From NCBI RefSeq assembly GCF_013030985.1, contig NZ_WPYP01000006.1, positions 186,001 to 250,000 on the forward strand: 64,000 nt of DNA, read 5' to 3'. Source of the DNA: Ruegeria arenilitoris (GTDB lineage: Bacteria; Pseudomonadota; Alphaproteobacteria; Rhodobacterales; Rhodobacteraceae). Both the position numbers and the translations under genes were made by a program. Below, one piece after another: positions 26,062 through 33,659 of this stretch (position 1 is its first letter; the number at the start of each line of letters is the position of its first letter). Below the pieces are notes generated by a model. That model ran no database searches. It worked only from the letters and a program-made list of their open reading frames with translations, and had not been told where the DNA came from.

Positions 26062-26327
26062 TCGCCCCGGACGCGTTTCTGTCTGCATTTTTCGCCATCC
26101 CTCTCGGCTCGTCCACCGGGCAAAGCCAAGGCAGGCGGTATATCGTCTGCCGAACGGCACTGGCTGGCGGTAAATCCCATAAGCTGGTGGCGCATCAATT
26201 GGGCGGCGGCGATTACATCAGCCTGAACCTCTACCTGACCGACAGCAGTGGCGCGCTACTGCGCCCGTGCGAGATGTTAGCGGACAAAGTCATCGCCTTC
26301 GTGGTTGCATTCGAACCCGACGCCTGA
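26058..26327 (+). CDS. Possible small protein downstream of plsY
   Basis: An open frame of 89 codons from TTG 26058, which overlaps the plsY stop as TTGA. The predicted protein has protein-like composition: 'GRRYIVCRTALAGGKSHKLV', 'LGGGDYISLNLYLT', 'GALLRPCEMLADKVIAFVVA'. No ATG start exists in frame before residue 71, and I know no family for it. The translational coupling and amino acid pattern support it; lack of a standard start and of a known homologue count against it. From 26328 to 26522 I see nothing beyond the YHS gene leader. Confidence 0.45.
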   Translation: MIAPDAFLSAFFAIPLGSSTGQSQGRRYIVCRTALAGGKSHKLVAHQLGGGDYISLNLYLTDSSGALLRPCEMLADKVIAFVVAFEPDA

Positions 26328-26522
26328 GGCTGAAATGCGCGAATTTGAACAGCGCCCCTTCGCCGCCGCACATTCACAATTGATTGTTTTGAACGTGATG
26401 GCGCGATTGCCCACTTCGGTTGCGTGACGGCCAATTACCGGTCGCACGGACAATAATCCCTAGGGTCGTCCAGGTGTAATTTCAGCGCCGCCGGGCCGCC
26501 CGTTTCACGAAAGGTGAAAACA

Positions 26523-26996
26523 ATGAACAAGATCAAATCCATCATTGGCGGCGTTGCGCTGTCCGTTGCAATCGCAAGCTCGGCCCTGGCTGCAGGTGTT
26601 GAACTGAACGCAAGCTCGACCGGTCTGGCGCTGCAGGGTTACGACCCGGTTGCCTATTTCACCGAAGGTGAGCCGACCAAGGGCGACTACCGTATCACCG
26701 CGCTGCACAATGACGCGCTGTATCGCTTTGCCACTGAGGAAAACAAAGTCGCGTTCGAAGAAAATCCCGAAGCCTACCTGCCTGCCTACGGTGGCTATTG
26801 CGCTTTTGGTGCCGCGATGGGCTTCAAGTTCGACGGCGACCCGACCTACTGGAAAATCGTCGACAACAAACTGTACCTGAACCTGTCGCAGGACATTCAG
26901 GAACGCTGGGAAGGCGACATCCCCGGCTTTATCGAGCAGGCCAGCACCAACTGGGAAACCATTGCCGACAAAACTCCGGCAGAACTGCAGCAATAA
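26523..26996 (+). CDS. Exported YHS-domain protein
   Basis: A 157-residue protein with signal peptide (after 'MNKIKSIIGGVALSVAIASS', cleavage near ALA-AG) and a YHS-like domain. The stretch 'ALQGYDPVAYFTEGEPTKGD' and 'RFATEENKVAFEENPEAYLP' with 'YGGYCAFG' matches the YHS family, which often appears in metal-handling proteins. ATG 26523 follows AAGGTG by eight bases; an in-frame GTG three codons earlier (26514) is less likely. Periplasmic location predicted; ligand not known. Monocistronic; a hairpin follows. Confidence 0.87.
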   Translation: MNKIKSIIGGVALSVAIASSALAAGVELNASSTGLALQGYDPVAYFTEGEPTKGDYRITALHNDALYRFATEENKVAFEENPEAYLPAYGGYCAFGAAMGFKFDGDPTYWKIVDNKLYLNLSQDIQERWEGDIPGFIEQASTNWETIADKTPAELQQ

Positions 26997-27017
26997 CCCG
27001 CTGACAGATTCAGTCAG

Positions 27018-27045
27018 ATCGGCGGCGGATCACTCTGCCGCCGAT
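27018..27045 (+). terminator. Terminator-like hairpin after the YHS gene
   Basis: Perfect 9-bp stem ATCGGCGGC/GCCGCCGAT with a ten-base loop, 22 bases past the YHS stop codon. Only a weak T-containing tract follows (TTGTCATTTG), so termination strength is uncertain. Confidence 0.5.
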
Positions 27046-27267
27046 TGTCATTTGAAACAGCCATTTTCGGGACCTACATTTAAAGGAAAGGACGTGCCCG
27101 GATTTAACGGGCCGGTGCTGCCACGGATTACGGATATGGCGCATCTTTTTTGGGTCGGAATGTTCGAACAAACTGTGATCCGGTCGTGAGACCGGGCCGT
27201 AGTGATCAATACAGACAAACAGGCAGCGCGGATTTGCTGCAGGCCATTTCCGATGAAAGGATAAAAC

Positions 27268-27801
27268 ATGAAAGGTACGTTTCTTCTCGTCTCAACGATC
27301 GCGGCCTTGTCCGCAAGTGCAGCAGCGGCGCAGTCCTCGGGCAACTGGACCGGCTTCTACGGTGGTTTGCAGTTCGGTTACGCCGATATCGACACCAATA
27401 TTTCGGGCGTGGAAGGCGACGGTGCAATCGGCGGTATCATCCTGGGCTACGACTACGACCTGAGCGATTGGGTTGTCGGCCTTGGTTTTGACTATGACTG
27501 GGCCAGCATCGGGTTGGCTCCTGGCGTCAAGGTCGAGGATGTCTGGCGCGTCAAGGCGCGCGCGGGCTACAAGGTGACTTCTACCGGATTGCTGTACGGT
27601 GTCGGCGGCTTTGCCGAAGCCGGGACCGACAATCTTGGCAGCGAGGACGGCTGGTTCATCGGGGCAGGCTACGAACAGATCGTCGCTCCGAACATCAGCG
27701 TTGCCGGCGAGATCCTCTATCACGAATTCAGCAATTTCGATCGTACCGGCATCGACGTGGACGCAACCACCCTTCAGGTGCGCGCAGCCTACCGGTTCTG
27801 A
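27268..27801 (+). CDS. Small outer-membrane beta-barrel protein
   Basis: A 177-residue protein of the Omp25/OmpA-like eight-strand barrel type. Signal peptide 'MKGTFLLVSTIAALSASAAA' with cleavage near AAA-Q. Barrel strands follow in alternating aromatic/polar pattern, beginning 'NWTGFYGGLQFGYADID' and ending 'TTLQVRAAYRF' with the terminal Phe required for outer-membrane assembly. AAAGGA stands ten bases before ATG. About 270 bases separate it from the YHS gene, so it has its own promoter region. A strong terminator follows. Confidence 0.88.
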   Translation: MKGTFLLVSTIAALSASAAAAQSSGNWTGFYGGLQFGYADIDTNISGVEGDGAIGGIILGYDYDLSDWVVGLGFDYDWASIGLAPGVKVEDVWRVKARAGYKVTSTGLLYGVGGFAEAGTDNLGSEDGWFIGAGYEQIVAPNISVAGEILYHEFSNFDRTGIDVDATTLQVRAAYRF

Positions 27802-27824
27802 TCGGACGAAAGGTCAGTTTTGGA

Positions 27825-27850
27825 CCCGGCCCCCGTCGGCCGGGTTTTTT
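27825..27850 (+). terminator. Rho-independent terminator of the barrel-protein gene
   Basis: Stem CCCGGCC/GGCCGGG with a six-base loop followed directly by TTTTTT (27845-27850). It lies 23 bases after the outer-membrane protein stop and just before the 3' end of the convergent quinone oxidoreductase gene. Confidence 0.85.
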
Positions 27851-27855
27851 GTTTG

Positions 27856-28839
27856 TCAGGGTTCCAGAATCGTGCTGCCGGTGGTTTGCCGGGCCTCAAG
27901 TGCGCGGTGGGCGTCGGCGACCTGTTCCAGCGGAAAACGCTGATCGATATGGAGTTTGACCTCTCCGCCCTCGACCTTTCCGAACAGACGCCGGGCCATC
28001 GCCTGACAGACCGCGTGTTCGGATATATGGGTGAACAGAGTTGGCCGGGTGATCTTGAGCGAACCCTTCTTGGCCAGAATCCCGATATCCATCAGCGGCA
28101 CCGGCCCCGACGCGTTGCCAAATGAGATCATCATTCCCAACGGCTTCAGACTGTCCAGCGATCCGTTGAACGTATCCGCACCGATCGAGTCCATCACCAC
28201 ATCCACGCCCTTGCCGTCGGTAATTTCGGCCACGCGTTCGGCAAAGTTCTCGGTGCGGTAATTGATACAATGAGCGGCGCCGTTGAACTGCGCCAGGCTG
28301 CATTTTTCATCCGTGCCAGCGGTGCCGATCAGGGTGATCCCCTCGGACTTGGCCCATTGGCAGGCGATCAGACCCACGCCCCCGGCCGCCGCGTGAAACA
28401 GAACGGTATCGCCGCGTTTCAGCGGCGTGGTGCGGTGAAACAGGTATTCCACCGTCATCCCCTTGAGCATCATCGCCGCCGCCGCATCAAAGGATATCCC
28501 GTCGGGCAAAGGACAGACCTGCGCCGCAGGCATCACCCGTGCATCGGAATAGGCCCCCGAGGGCGCGGCGGCATAGGCTGCGCGCTGGCCGGGTTCCAGA
28601 TGGGTCACACCTTCGCCGACCGCCTCGATCACGCCGGCGGCCTCCATGCCCAAAGCGTGCGGCAGATCCATCGGGTACAGCCCCGTGCGCTGGTAGACAT
28701 CGATGAAATTCAACCCGCAGGCGTGGTGACGGATGCGCACCTCTCCGGGTCCGGGATCGCCCACGGGGCGGTCTTCGATCTTCAGAACTTCGGGGCCGCC
28801 GTGTTCGTGAATGACGACGGTTCTTGCCGTTTGCTGCAT
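27856..28839 (-). CDS. NADPH:quinone oxidoreductase (QOR family)
   Basis: A 327-residue zinc-free medium-chain dehydrogenase/reductase. The start 'MQQTARTVVIHEHGGPEVLK' follows AGGAGGT. 'RIRHHACGLNFIDVYQRTGL' and 'VLFHAAAGGVGLIACQWAK' (nucleotide-binding A-x-x-G-x-G, here AAGGVG) are QOR signatures; zinc ligands are absent. It reduces quinones with NADPH. Convergent with the barrel gene; a second paralogue lies 1 kb away on the same strand. Confidence 0.9.
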   Translation of the reverse strand: MQQTARTVVIHEHGGPEVLKIEDRPVGDPGPGEVRIRHHACGLNFIDVYQRTGLYPMDLPHALGMEAAGVIEAVGEGVTHLEPGQRAAYAAAPSGAYSDARVMPAAQVCPLPDGISFDAAAAMMLKGMTVEYLFHRTTPLKRGDTVLFHAAAGGVGLIACQWAKSEGITLIGTAGTDEKCSLAQFNGAAHCINYRTENFAERVAEITDGKGVDVVMDSIGADTFNGSLDSLKPLGMMISFGNASGPVPLMDIGILAKKGSLKITRPTLFTHISEHAVCQAMARRLFGKVEGGEVKLHIDQRFPLEQVADAHRALEARQTTGSTILEP

Positions 28840-29031
28840 TCTGACCTCCTGTTACCTGAACCCAAGCTAACACGCCTGAAAATAAGGGCAATCGGCACGA
28901 TTCCGCGCCACGCAACCGCAACGCGAAAAAATGTGTTATACTGGCGCTCAGGCGTTGCCGGCTGGTCCGGCCAAGGGCAACCGATGCCGGAATCACCCTG
29001 CTGCGCAGATTCGCAAAGGGAGGGGATGACG

Positions 29032-29889
29032 ATGGCCAAAACGATTGGAAATCCGATCAGCTGGGCGGCCCAGCACATCGGGGCGACCGGCGATCATATT
29101 GCAGAAAGCGTGAACCGTATCGGCAGCGCGGATACGAGGCATTTGCCAAAGGTTCAGACTTTGACGATGCAGGACCTGCGCGCCTGTCTGCGGGCCGGTT
29201 ACAATGATTTTCTGGAAACACGGGCAGATGCCATATTCATCGTGCTGATCTACCCCATCGCGGGATTGCTGATGTTCGGGTTCGGACTGAACCGCAACTT
29301 GGTGCCGCTGCTGGCACCGCTGATTCTGGGGTTTGCCCTGATTGGCCCGGTCGCCGCGGTTGGCCTGTATGAAATCAGCCGCAAACGCGAACAGGGGGGC
29401 GAGGTCCATTGGCTGGACGCATTCGGCGTATTCCAGTCGCCATCTTTCGGCGCAATCCTGATGCTGGGCTTTTACCTGGTCATGTGGTTGCTGATCTGGC
29501 TGATGGTCGCGCAGAGCATCTATGTCCACACGCTGGGCCCCGAACTGCCCACATCCATCGGCGCCTTTGTCACGCAGGTCTTCACCACCGGCGCGGGCTG
29601 GACGATGATCATCTTCGGCAACGCGGTCGGGTTCCTGTTTGCATTGGTCGCGCTGGCGATCAGCGTGGTCAGCTTTCCGCTGCTGCTGGATCGCAAGGTG
29701 GGGCTGCCGGTGGCGGTCGTGACCTCGGTCCGGGTGCTGCGCCACAATCCCGGAGTGATTCTGGCATGGGGGTTCATCGTCGCTGCCCTGTTGGTCCTTG
29801 GCGCGATCCCGATGATGTTGGGGCTGATCGTGGTGATGCCGGTTCTGGGCCACGCCACATGGCATCTGTATCGCCGCGCGGTGGCCTGA
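29032..29889 (+). CDS. DUF2189 multi-pass membrane protein
   Basis: A ~285-residue integral membrane protein with five to six helices, from 'FIVLIYPIAGLLMFGFGL' near residue 73 to 'LGAIPMMLGLIVVMPVLGH' near the C-terminus, and a soluble first 60 residues. The pattern fits the DUF2189 family, of unknown function. I choose ATG 29032 because GGAGG is eight bases upstream; ATG 29026 is only two bases from it. The larger upstream open frame is antisense to the quinone oxidoreductase and is not coding. Flanked by two quinone oxidoreductase genes on the other strand. Confidence 0.85.
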   Translation: MAKTIGNPISWAAQHIGATGDHIAESVNRIGSADTRHLPKVQTLTMQDLRACLRAGYNDFLETRADAIFIVLIYPIAGLLMFGFGLNRNLVPLLAPLILGFALIGPVAAVGLYEISRKREQGGEVHWLDAFGVFQSPSFGAILMLGFYLVMWLLIWLMVAQSIYVHTLGPELPTSIGAFVTQVFTTGAGWTMIIFGNAVGFLFALVALAISVVSFPLLLDRKVGLPVAVVTSVRVLRHNPGVILAWGFIVAALLVLGAIPMMLGLIVVMPVLGHATWHLYRRAVA

Positions 29890-29895
29890 CGGACA

Positions 29896-29918
29896 GCGCG
29901 CGGGACAGGCCCGCGCGC
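29896..29918. terminator. Bidirectional hairpin between convergent genes
   Basis: Perfect 9-bp stem GCGCGCGGG/CCCGCGCGC with loop ACAGG, squeezed between the DUF2189 stop (29889) and the second quinone oxidoreductase stop (29924). No T-run on either side; probably serves both transcripts. Confidence 0.6.
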
Positions 29919-29923
29919 CCCGG

Positions 29924-30910
29924 TTAACCCGCGACTTTCAGGACGATCTTGCCGATATGGCCCGAACTTTCCATCCGCGCGTGCGCCGCTGAGGCCTCTG
30001 CCAGATCGAACTCGCTGTCCATGACGGGGGCAACCTTCCCGGCCTCCAGCAACGGCCAGACCGCCTCGCGCAGTTCCTGAGCGATCTTCGCCTTGGCCAG
30101 ATCGCTTTGCGGACGCAGGGTGCTGCCGGTCAGGGTCAGGCGTTTGACCATCATCAGGGCAAAGTTCAATTCAACCTTCGGCCCCTGCAAAAAGGCGATC
30201 TGCACCAGACGGCCATCCTCGGCCAGCGTTTTCACGTTCCGAGGGATATAATCGCCGCCCACCATATCGAGGATCAGGTTCGCGCCGCCTTCAGCCCGCA
30301 TGACCCCGACGAAATCTTCATCGCGGTAATTGATTGCCCGCTCGGCACCCAACTTGACGCAGGCCTCGCATTTCTCATCCGATCCGGCAGTGGCAAAGAC
30401 ACGGGCTCCAAACGCATGGGCCAGTTGGATCGCCGTTGTACCGATCCCGCTGGACCCGCCATGCACCAGAAACCGCTCACCAGCCTTCAACCCGCCACGC
30501 ATGAAGACGTTGGACCAGACGGTGAAGAAGGTCTCGGGCAGACAGGCAGCCTCTTTCATTCCCATTCCCGTCGGAACCGGCAAGCAATGCGCGGCAGGTG
30601 TGGCCACGTATTCGGCATACCCGCCACCGGGCAGCAGCGCGCAAACCTGATCGCCGACCGAAAGCCCCTCGCCCCCTGAACCCACGGCAACCACTTCGCC
30701 CGACGCTTCAAGCCCCGGCAAATCACTGGCACCCGGAGGCGGATCATAGGCCCCGGCCCGTTGCAACGCATCCGGGCGATTCACCCCTGCATAAGCAACT
30801 TTGAGGATCACCTGGCCGTTTTGCGGCTCGGGGACCGGGCGTTCGGTCAGTTGCAGAACATCCGGGCCGCCGGGCTGCGAAATTTCTACGGCGCGCATCG
30901 TCTGGGTCAT
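29924..30910 (-). CDS. NAD(P)H-quinone oxidoreductase (QOR family), second copy
   Basis: 328 residues from ATG 30910, preceded by AAGGAGG; the longer frame is unsupported. Medium-chain dehydrogenase motifs: 'AVEISQPGGPDVLQLTERP' at the N-terminus, 'VAYAGVNRPDALQRAGAYDP', and 'FLVHGGSSGIGTTAIQLAHA', where the G-x-G-x-x-G pattern (GGSSGIG) binds NAD(P)H. It resembles the p53-inducible gene 3/QOR-like subgroup. Only distantly similar to the copy at 27856. It begins 56 bases after the COQ9 gene on the same strand. Confidence 0.89.
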   Translation of the reverse strand: MTQTMRAVEISQPGGPDVLQLTERPVPEPQNGQVILKVAYAGVNRPDALQRAGAYDPPPGASDLPGLEASGEVVAVGSGGEGLSVGDQVCALLPGGGYAEYVATPAAHCLPVPTGMGMKEAACLPETFFTVWSNVFMRGGLKAGERFLVHGGSSGIGTTAIQLAHAFGARVFATAGSDEKCEACVKLGAERAINYRDEDFVGVMRAEGGANLILDMVGGDYIPRNVKTLAEDGRLVQIAFLQGPKVELNFALMMVKRLTLTGSTLRPQSDLAKAKIAQELREAVWPLLEAGKVAPVMDSEFDLAEASAAHARMESSGHIGKIVLKVAG

Positions 30911-30966
30911 GGGCAAATCCTCCTTTGCCCAATGCCTAGCAGGCAAATTCCGGAAGGCCCAGATGC

Positions 30967-31659
30967 TTACTTGCGCGGGTTCAGCATCCCGGGCAGATCA
31001 GCGCGCATTTTCATCGGTGGCTTCACCTGGCTGGCGAACCAGTTCGGCACCGCAAGGAACGGCTTGAACAACGGATTGTCGTTCACCTGCGCCTTGAGTT
31101 TTTCGAATTGCATGACGTTGTCGATGCGGCGATCCAGAAATTCCCACGTTTTCTCATGATCCGGAGAATCATCGCCCAGCCAGAACAACAGGGTCGAGGA
31201 GTATACCCCCGACAAGGTCGCGCGCTTGGTGTACCAGTTCACATCGTCCGAGGTATCGCCCAGCGTGTCCCAGATCAGGTCGCAGGTCTGCCACAGCGCC
31301 TTGGCCCCGTCCGCCGCATGGGTTGGCAGGGAAAACAGCGTCATCCCCCGTCGCACCAGTTCCTTGTCGGGCACAGCCTCAAGCCGGAACCGGACGCCGG
31401 CGGCCACACGGTCGCGGAACTTCATCTCGCTCAGGTCCGTGGATTTCAGGCGTTCCACCATGGCCGCATCGCCCCGCGCGTGAAAGGCCAGCGCCAAATC
31501 GACCGCCCCACGCGGGCAGATCGCCCGCGCCAGACCCTCATCCATATCGCAATCGGTGATCGCGGCACGAAAGCTGGCCTCGGACCAGCCATCGAACGGC
31601 ACATGGATCAGGACCGCGTCCAAAAGCTGTTGTTTTGCATCTTCATAGGTAAGGGTCAT
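30967..31659 (-). CDS. COQ9-family protein (ubiquinone biosynthesis)
   Basis: A 230-residue member of the COQ9 family, lipid-binding accessory proteins of ubiquinone synthesis in mitochondria and alphaproteobacteria. ATG 31659 is preceded by CGGAGAA. Typical segments are 'LLDAVLIHVPFDGWSEASF' at the N-terminus and 'DDVNWYTKRATLSGVYSSTL' near residue 135, the latter being the most conserved part of the family. Its start diverges from rpsU across 111 bases. Likely peripheral on the inner membrane. No other ubiquinone gene adjoins it. Confidence 0.9.
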   Translation of the reverse strand: MTLTYEDAKQQLLDAVLIHVPFDGWSEASFRAAITDCDMDEGLARAICPRGAVDLALAFHARGDAAMVERLKSTDLSEMKFRDRVAAGVRFRLEAVPDKELVRRGMTLFSLPTHAADGAKALWQTCDLIWDTLGDTSDDVNWYTKRATLSGVYSSTLLFWLGDDSPDHEKTWEFLDRRIDNVMQFEKLKAQVNDNPLFKPFLAVPNWFASQVKPPMKMRADLPGMLNPRK

Positions 31660-31688
31660 GGCAGTTCTCCGGTTCTCGGGGCCAGTAC

Positions 31689-31717
31689 TAGACAAGATAC
31701 ATCGGCTTTGCTATACG
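31689..31717 (+). promoter_or_regulatory. Predicted sigma-70-type promoter of rpsU
   Basis: TAGACA (31689-31694) and TATACG (31712-31717) are separated by exactly 17 bases, 53 bases upstream of the rpsU start. Position and spacing fit a housekeeping promoter; this is by eye only. Confidence 0.45.
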
Positions 31718-31770
31718 GCCAACTCCTGCAATTTCCTTGCAACTCTATCTAGAAAGGTGGTGACAACCAC

Positions 31771-31977
31771 ATGCAGGTTAGTGTTCGCGACAATAACGTC
31801 GATCAGGCGCTTCGTGCCCTGAAGAAAAAGCTGCAGCGCGAAGGCGTGTTCCGTGAAATGAAGCTGAAGCAACATTTCGAGAAACCGTCCGAGAAAAAAG
31901 CGCGCGAGAAAGCTGAAGCGATCCGCCGTGCCCGTAAACTGGCACGCAAGAAAGCCCAGCGCGAAGGTCTGCTCTAA
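31771..31977 (+). CDS. rpsU: 30S ribosomal protein S21
   Basis: A 68-residue basic protein with the S21 sequence throughout: '[20 protein letters not shown]', then '[20 protein letters not shown]', with a Lys/Arg-rich C-terminus. S21 binds the 3' end of 16S rRNA on the small subunit and affects initiation. AAGGTGG precedes the ATG. Single-gene transcript between the promoter above and the hairpin below. Confidence 0.96.
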   Translation: MQVSVRDNNVDQALRALKKKLQREGVFREMKLKQHFEKPSEKKAREKAEAIRRARKLARKKAQREGLL

Positions 31978-32021
31978 GAGCTGCCTGAGTCTCGTCCAGC
32001 TTTGGATGACACTATTTGACG

Positions 32022-32053
32022 ACCCCCGAGGCCCCGCCCGGGGGTTTGTCGTT
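32022..32053 (+). terminator. Terminator after rpsU
   Basis: Stem ACCCCCG/CGGGGGT (32022-32028 with 32039-32045) followed by a T-rich tract (TTTGTCGTTT), 45 bases past the rpsU stop. The next ~225 bases to the CAP gene hold no gene. Confidence 0.75.
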
Positions 32054-32278
32054 TCTGGCACCGGTTGTATTTCGCCGAATCGTTCACCGCACTAAGCAAC
32101 AAGCTGCCAAATCCGGTTCAGCAACATTTTGCCCGGCATTTTGCAGCGCAGCGAATCTCGTACTGGTAGCACGCCCCTGCCGGATTTCGCCTGAATCCCC
32201 GCCTCCTCTGTCCGACCGTTCGGTGCCCCCTGTAACTGGCCCCGTCTGCACAGACGACCACTCAAACCGGAGGCAACC

Positions 32279-33457
32279 ATGTCGACTGCAAGTACATTCG
32301 AGCAAGAAATGCTGGCGCTGATCAACGAAGAGCGCACATCCCGCGGGCTGAACCCGCTGAAATTGGAAACCCGCCTGAATGACTCGGCCGAGGATCACAG
32401 CACCTGGATGCTGGACACCGATACCTTCAGCCACACCGGATCGAACGGCTCCAGCGCGACCGAGCGGATGCGGGACGCCGGGTTCGACTTTTCCGGCAGC
32501 TGGCGGTCGGGTGAAAACATCGCCTGGCAATCGGAACGCGGCGCGCCGGGCATCAGCGATGATGTCGAGCAGCTGCACCAGAGCCTGATGAACAGCCCGG
32601 GCCACCGTGCCAATATCCTGAACCCCGATTACGAATACATCGGCATCGGTATCGAAGAAGGCGACTACAACGGTTGGGACGCCGTCATGGTGACCCAGAA
32701 CTTTGCCACCACCGATGGGACGGTTGTACTGGACAACGGCGCCGCGCCGATGCCTCCGGTAGAAGAGCCTGTTGCCGAAGACCCCGTGGTGGAAGAACCC
32801 GACACCGACGTCACCGAGACCGAGGAACCGGCGGACGAAACGCCCGATACCGACGTTACCGAGACCGAGGAACCGGTGGACGAAACGCCCGATACCGACG
32901 TCACCGAGACCGAGGAACCGGCGGACGAAACGCCCGATACCGACGTCACCGAGACCGAAGAGCCGGTGGACGAAACGCCCGATACCGACGTCACCGAGAC
33001 CGAAGAGCCGGTGGACGAAACACCCGATACCGACGTCACCGAGACCGAGGAACCGGCGGACGAAACGCCCGATACCGACGTCACCGAGACCGAAGAGCCG
33101 GTGGACGAAACGCCCGATACCGACGTCACCGAGACCGAGGAACCGGTGGACGAAACACCCGACACCGACGTCACCGAGACCGAAGAACCGGCAGACGATA
33201 GTTTTGACGTCGAGGCGTTTCTTGCGGCGATTGAAGAGTTCGTGAATGACCTGCTGGTTCTGATTGACGACTTCCGGCTGAACGAATTCCCGGCAACCGA
33301 TACCGTTGAGGTCGAGGATGACTTCATGCTGACCTGGGACATGGACGACGACGCCCCAACCGAAACCGAGATCACATCGGACATGGGCACGGAGATGCAG
33401 GACGATTTCGTCAACTTCTTCTCCATCGACACTGTCTGCATGGTGGACTTCGCCTAA
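32279..33457 (+). CDS. CAP-domain (SCP/PR-1-like) protein with acidic 15-residue tandem repeats
   Basis: A 392-residue protein of three parts. Residues ~8-145 are a CAP domain: 'EMLALINEERTSRGLNPL', 'DHSTWMLDTDTFSHTGSNG', 'SGENIAW' and 'NSPGHRANILNPDYEYIGIG', carrying the conserved His/Glu sites. Residues ~175-305 are nine near-identical 15-residue units 'DTDVTETEEP(A/V)DETP'. The last ~85 residues are acidic with hydrophobic patches and end 'VCMVDFA'. There is no N-terminal signal peptide, so export by a type I system through a C-terminal signal is a reasonable guess from the RTX-bearing paralogue next door. Function unknown. Confidence 0.85.
   Translation: MSTASTFEQEMLALINEERTSRGLNPLKLETRLNDSAEDHSTWMLDTDTFSHTGSNGSSATERMRDAGFDFSGSWRSGENIAWQSERGAPGISDDVEQLHQSLMNSPGHRANILNPDYEYIGIGIEEGDYNGWDAVMVTQNFATTDGTVVLDNGAAPMPPVEEPVAEDPVVEEPDTDVTETEEPADETPDTDVTETEEPVDETPDTDVTETEEPADETPDTDVTETEEPVDETPDTDVTETEEPVDETPDTDVTETEEPADETPDTDVTETEEPVDETPDTDVTETEEPVDETPDTDVTETEEPADDSFDVEAFLAAIEEFVNDLLVLIDDFRLNEFPATDTVEVEDDFMLTWDMDDDAPTETEITSDMGTEMQDDFVNFFSIDTVCMVDFA
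32801..33196 (+). repeat. In-frame 45-bp tandem repeat (nine units)
   Basis: Units of 45 bases start at 32801, 32846 and so on to 33161; the ninth is partial (36 bases). Each encodes DTDVTETEEP(A/V)DETP, and the variable residue runs A-V-A-V-V-A-V-V-A. Units differ by only a few mostly synonymous bases, which suggests recent expansion. Because 45 is a multiple of three, the tract is open in several frames on both strands. Confidence 0.95.
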
Positions 33458-33472
33458 GCGTACAGACAAACA

Positions 33473-33497
33473 GCGGGGCACCTCGGCGGTGCCCCGC
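33473..33497 (+). terminator. Hairpin after the repeat-bearing CAP gene
   Basis: Perfect 10-bp stem GCGGGGCACC/GGTGCCCCGC with loop TCGGC, 16 bases after the stop codon. No T-run follows. It separates the two CAP transcripts or attenuates read-through. Confidence 0.6.
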
Positions 33498-33659
33498 CTA
33501 TATGCGCAGGGTATTCTGCGCGATTTCTTGCACAAAACGGGCAAAATCGGCGGTGACAATTCGCTCAGCGGGCCGGGCTGTCCGGTTTGCGGCCTTATCT
33601 CGCCCAAGTCTCGCCATTAATGTCCCGCCAAAATAACGCGATCCACTGGAGGCAGAATC

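Noticed and set aside
28270..29031. Long N-terminal extension of the DUF2189 frame
   Set aside because: The first ~250 codons are antisense to the quinone oxidoreductase; a good ribosome site marks ATG 29032 as the start.
32674..33245. Two plus-strand frames of Arg/Pro-rich repeats within the CAP gene
   Set aside because: Same repeat read in the +2 and +3 frames; no start context and no known domain.
32084..33607. 507-codon minus-strand frame with GLGDVGIGRF-type repeats
   Set aside because: It is the antisense reading of the 45-bp tandem repeat, which stays open in all frames because the unit is a multiple of three; the plus frame has a CAP domain.
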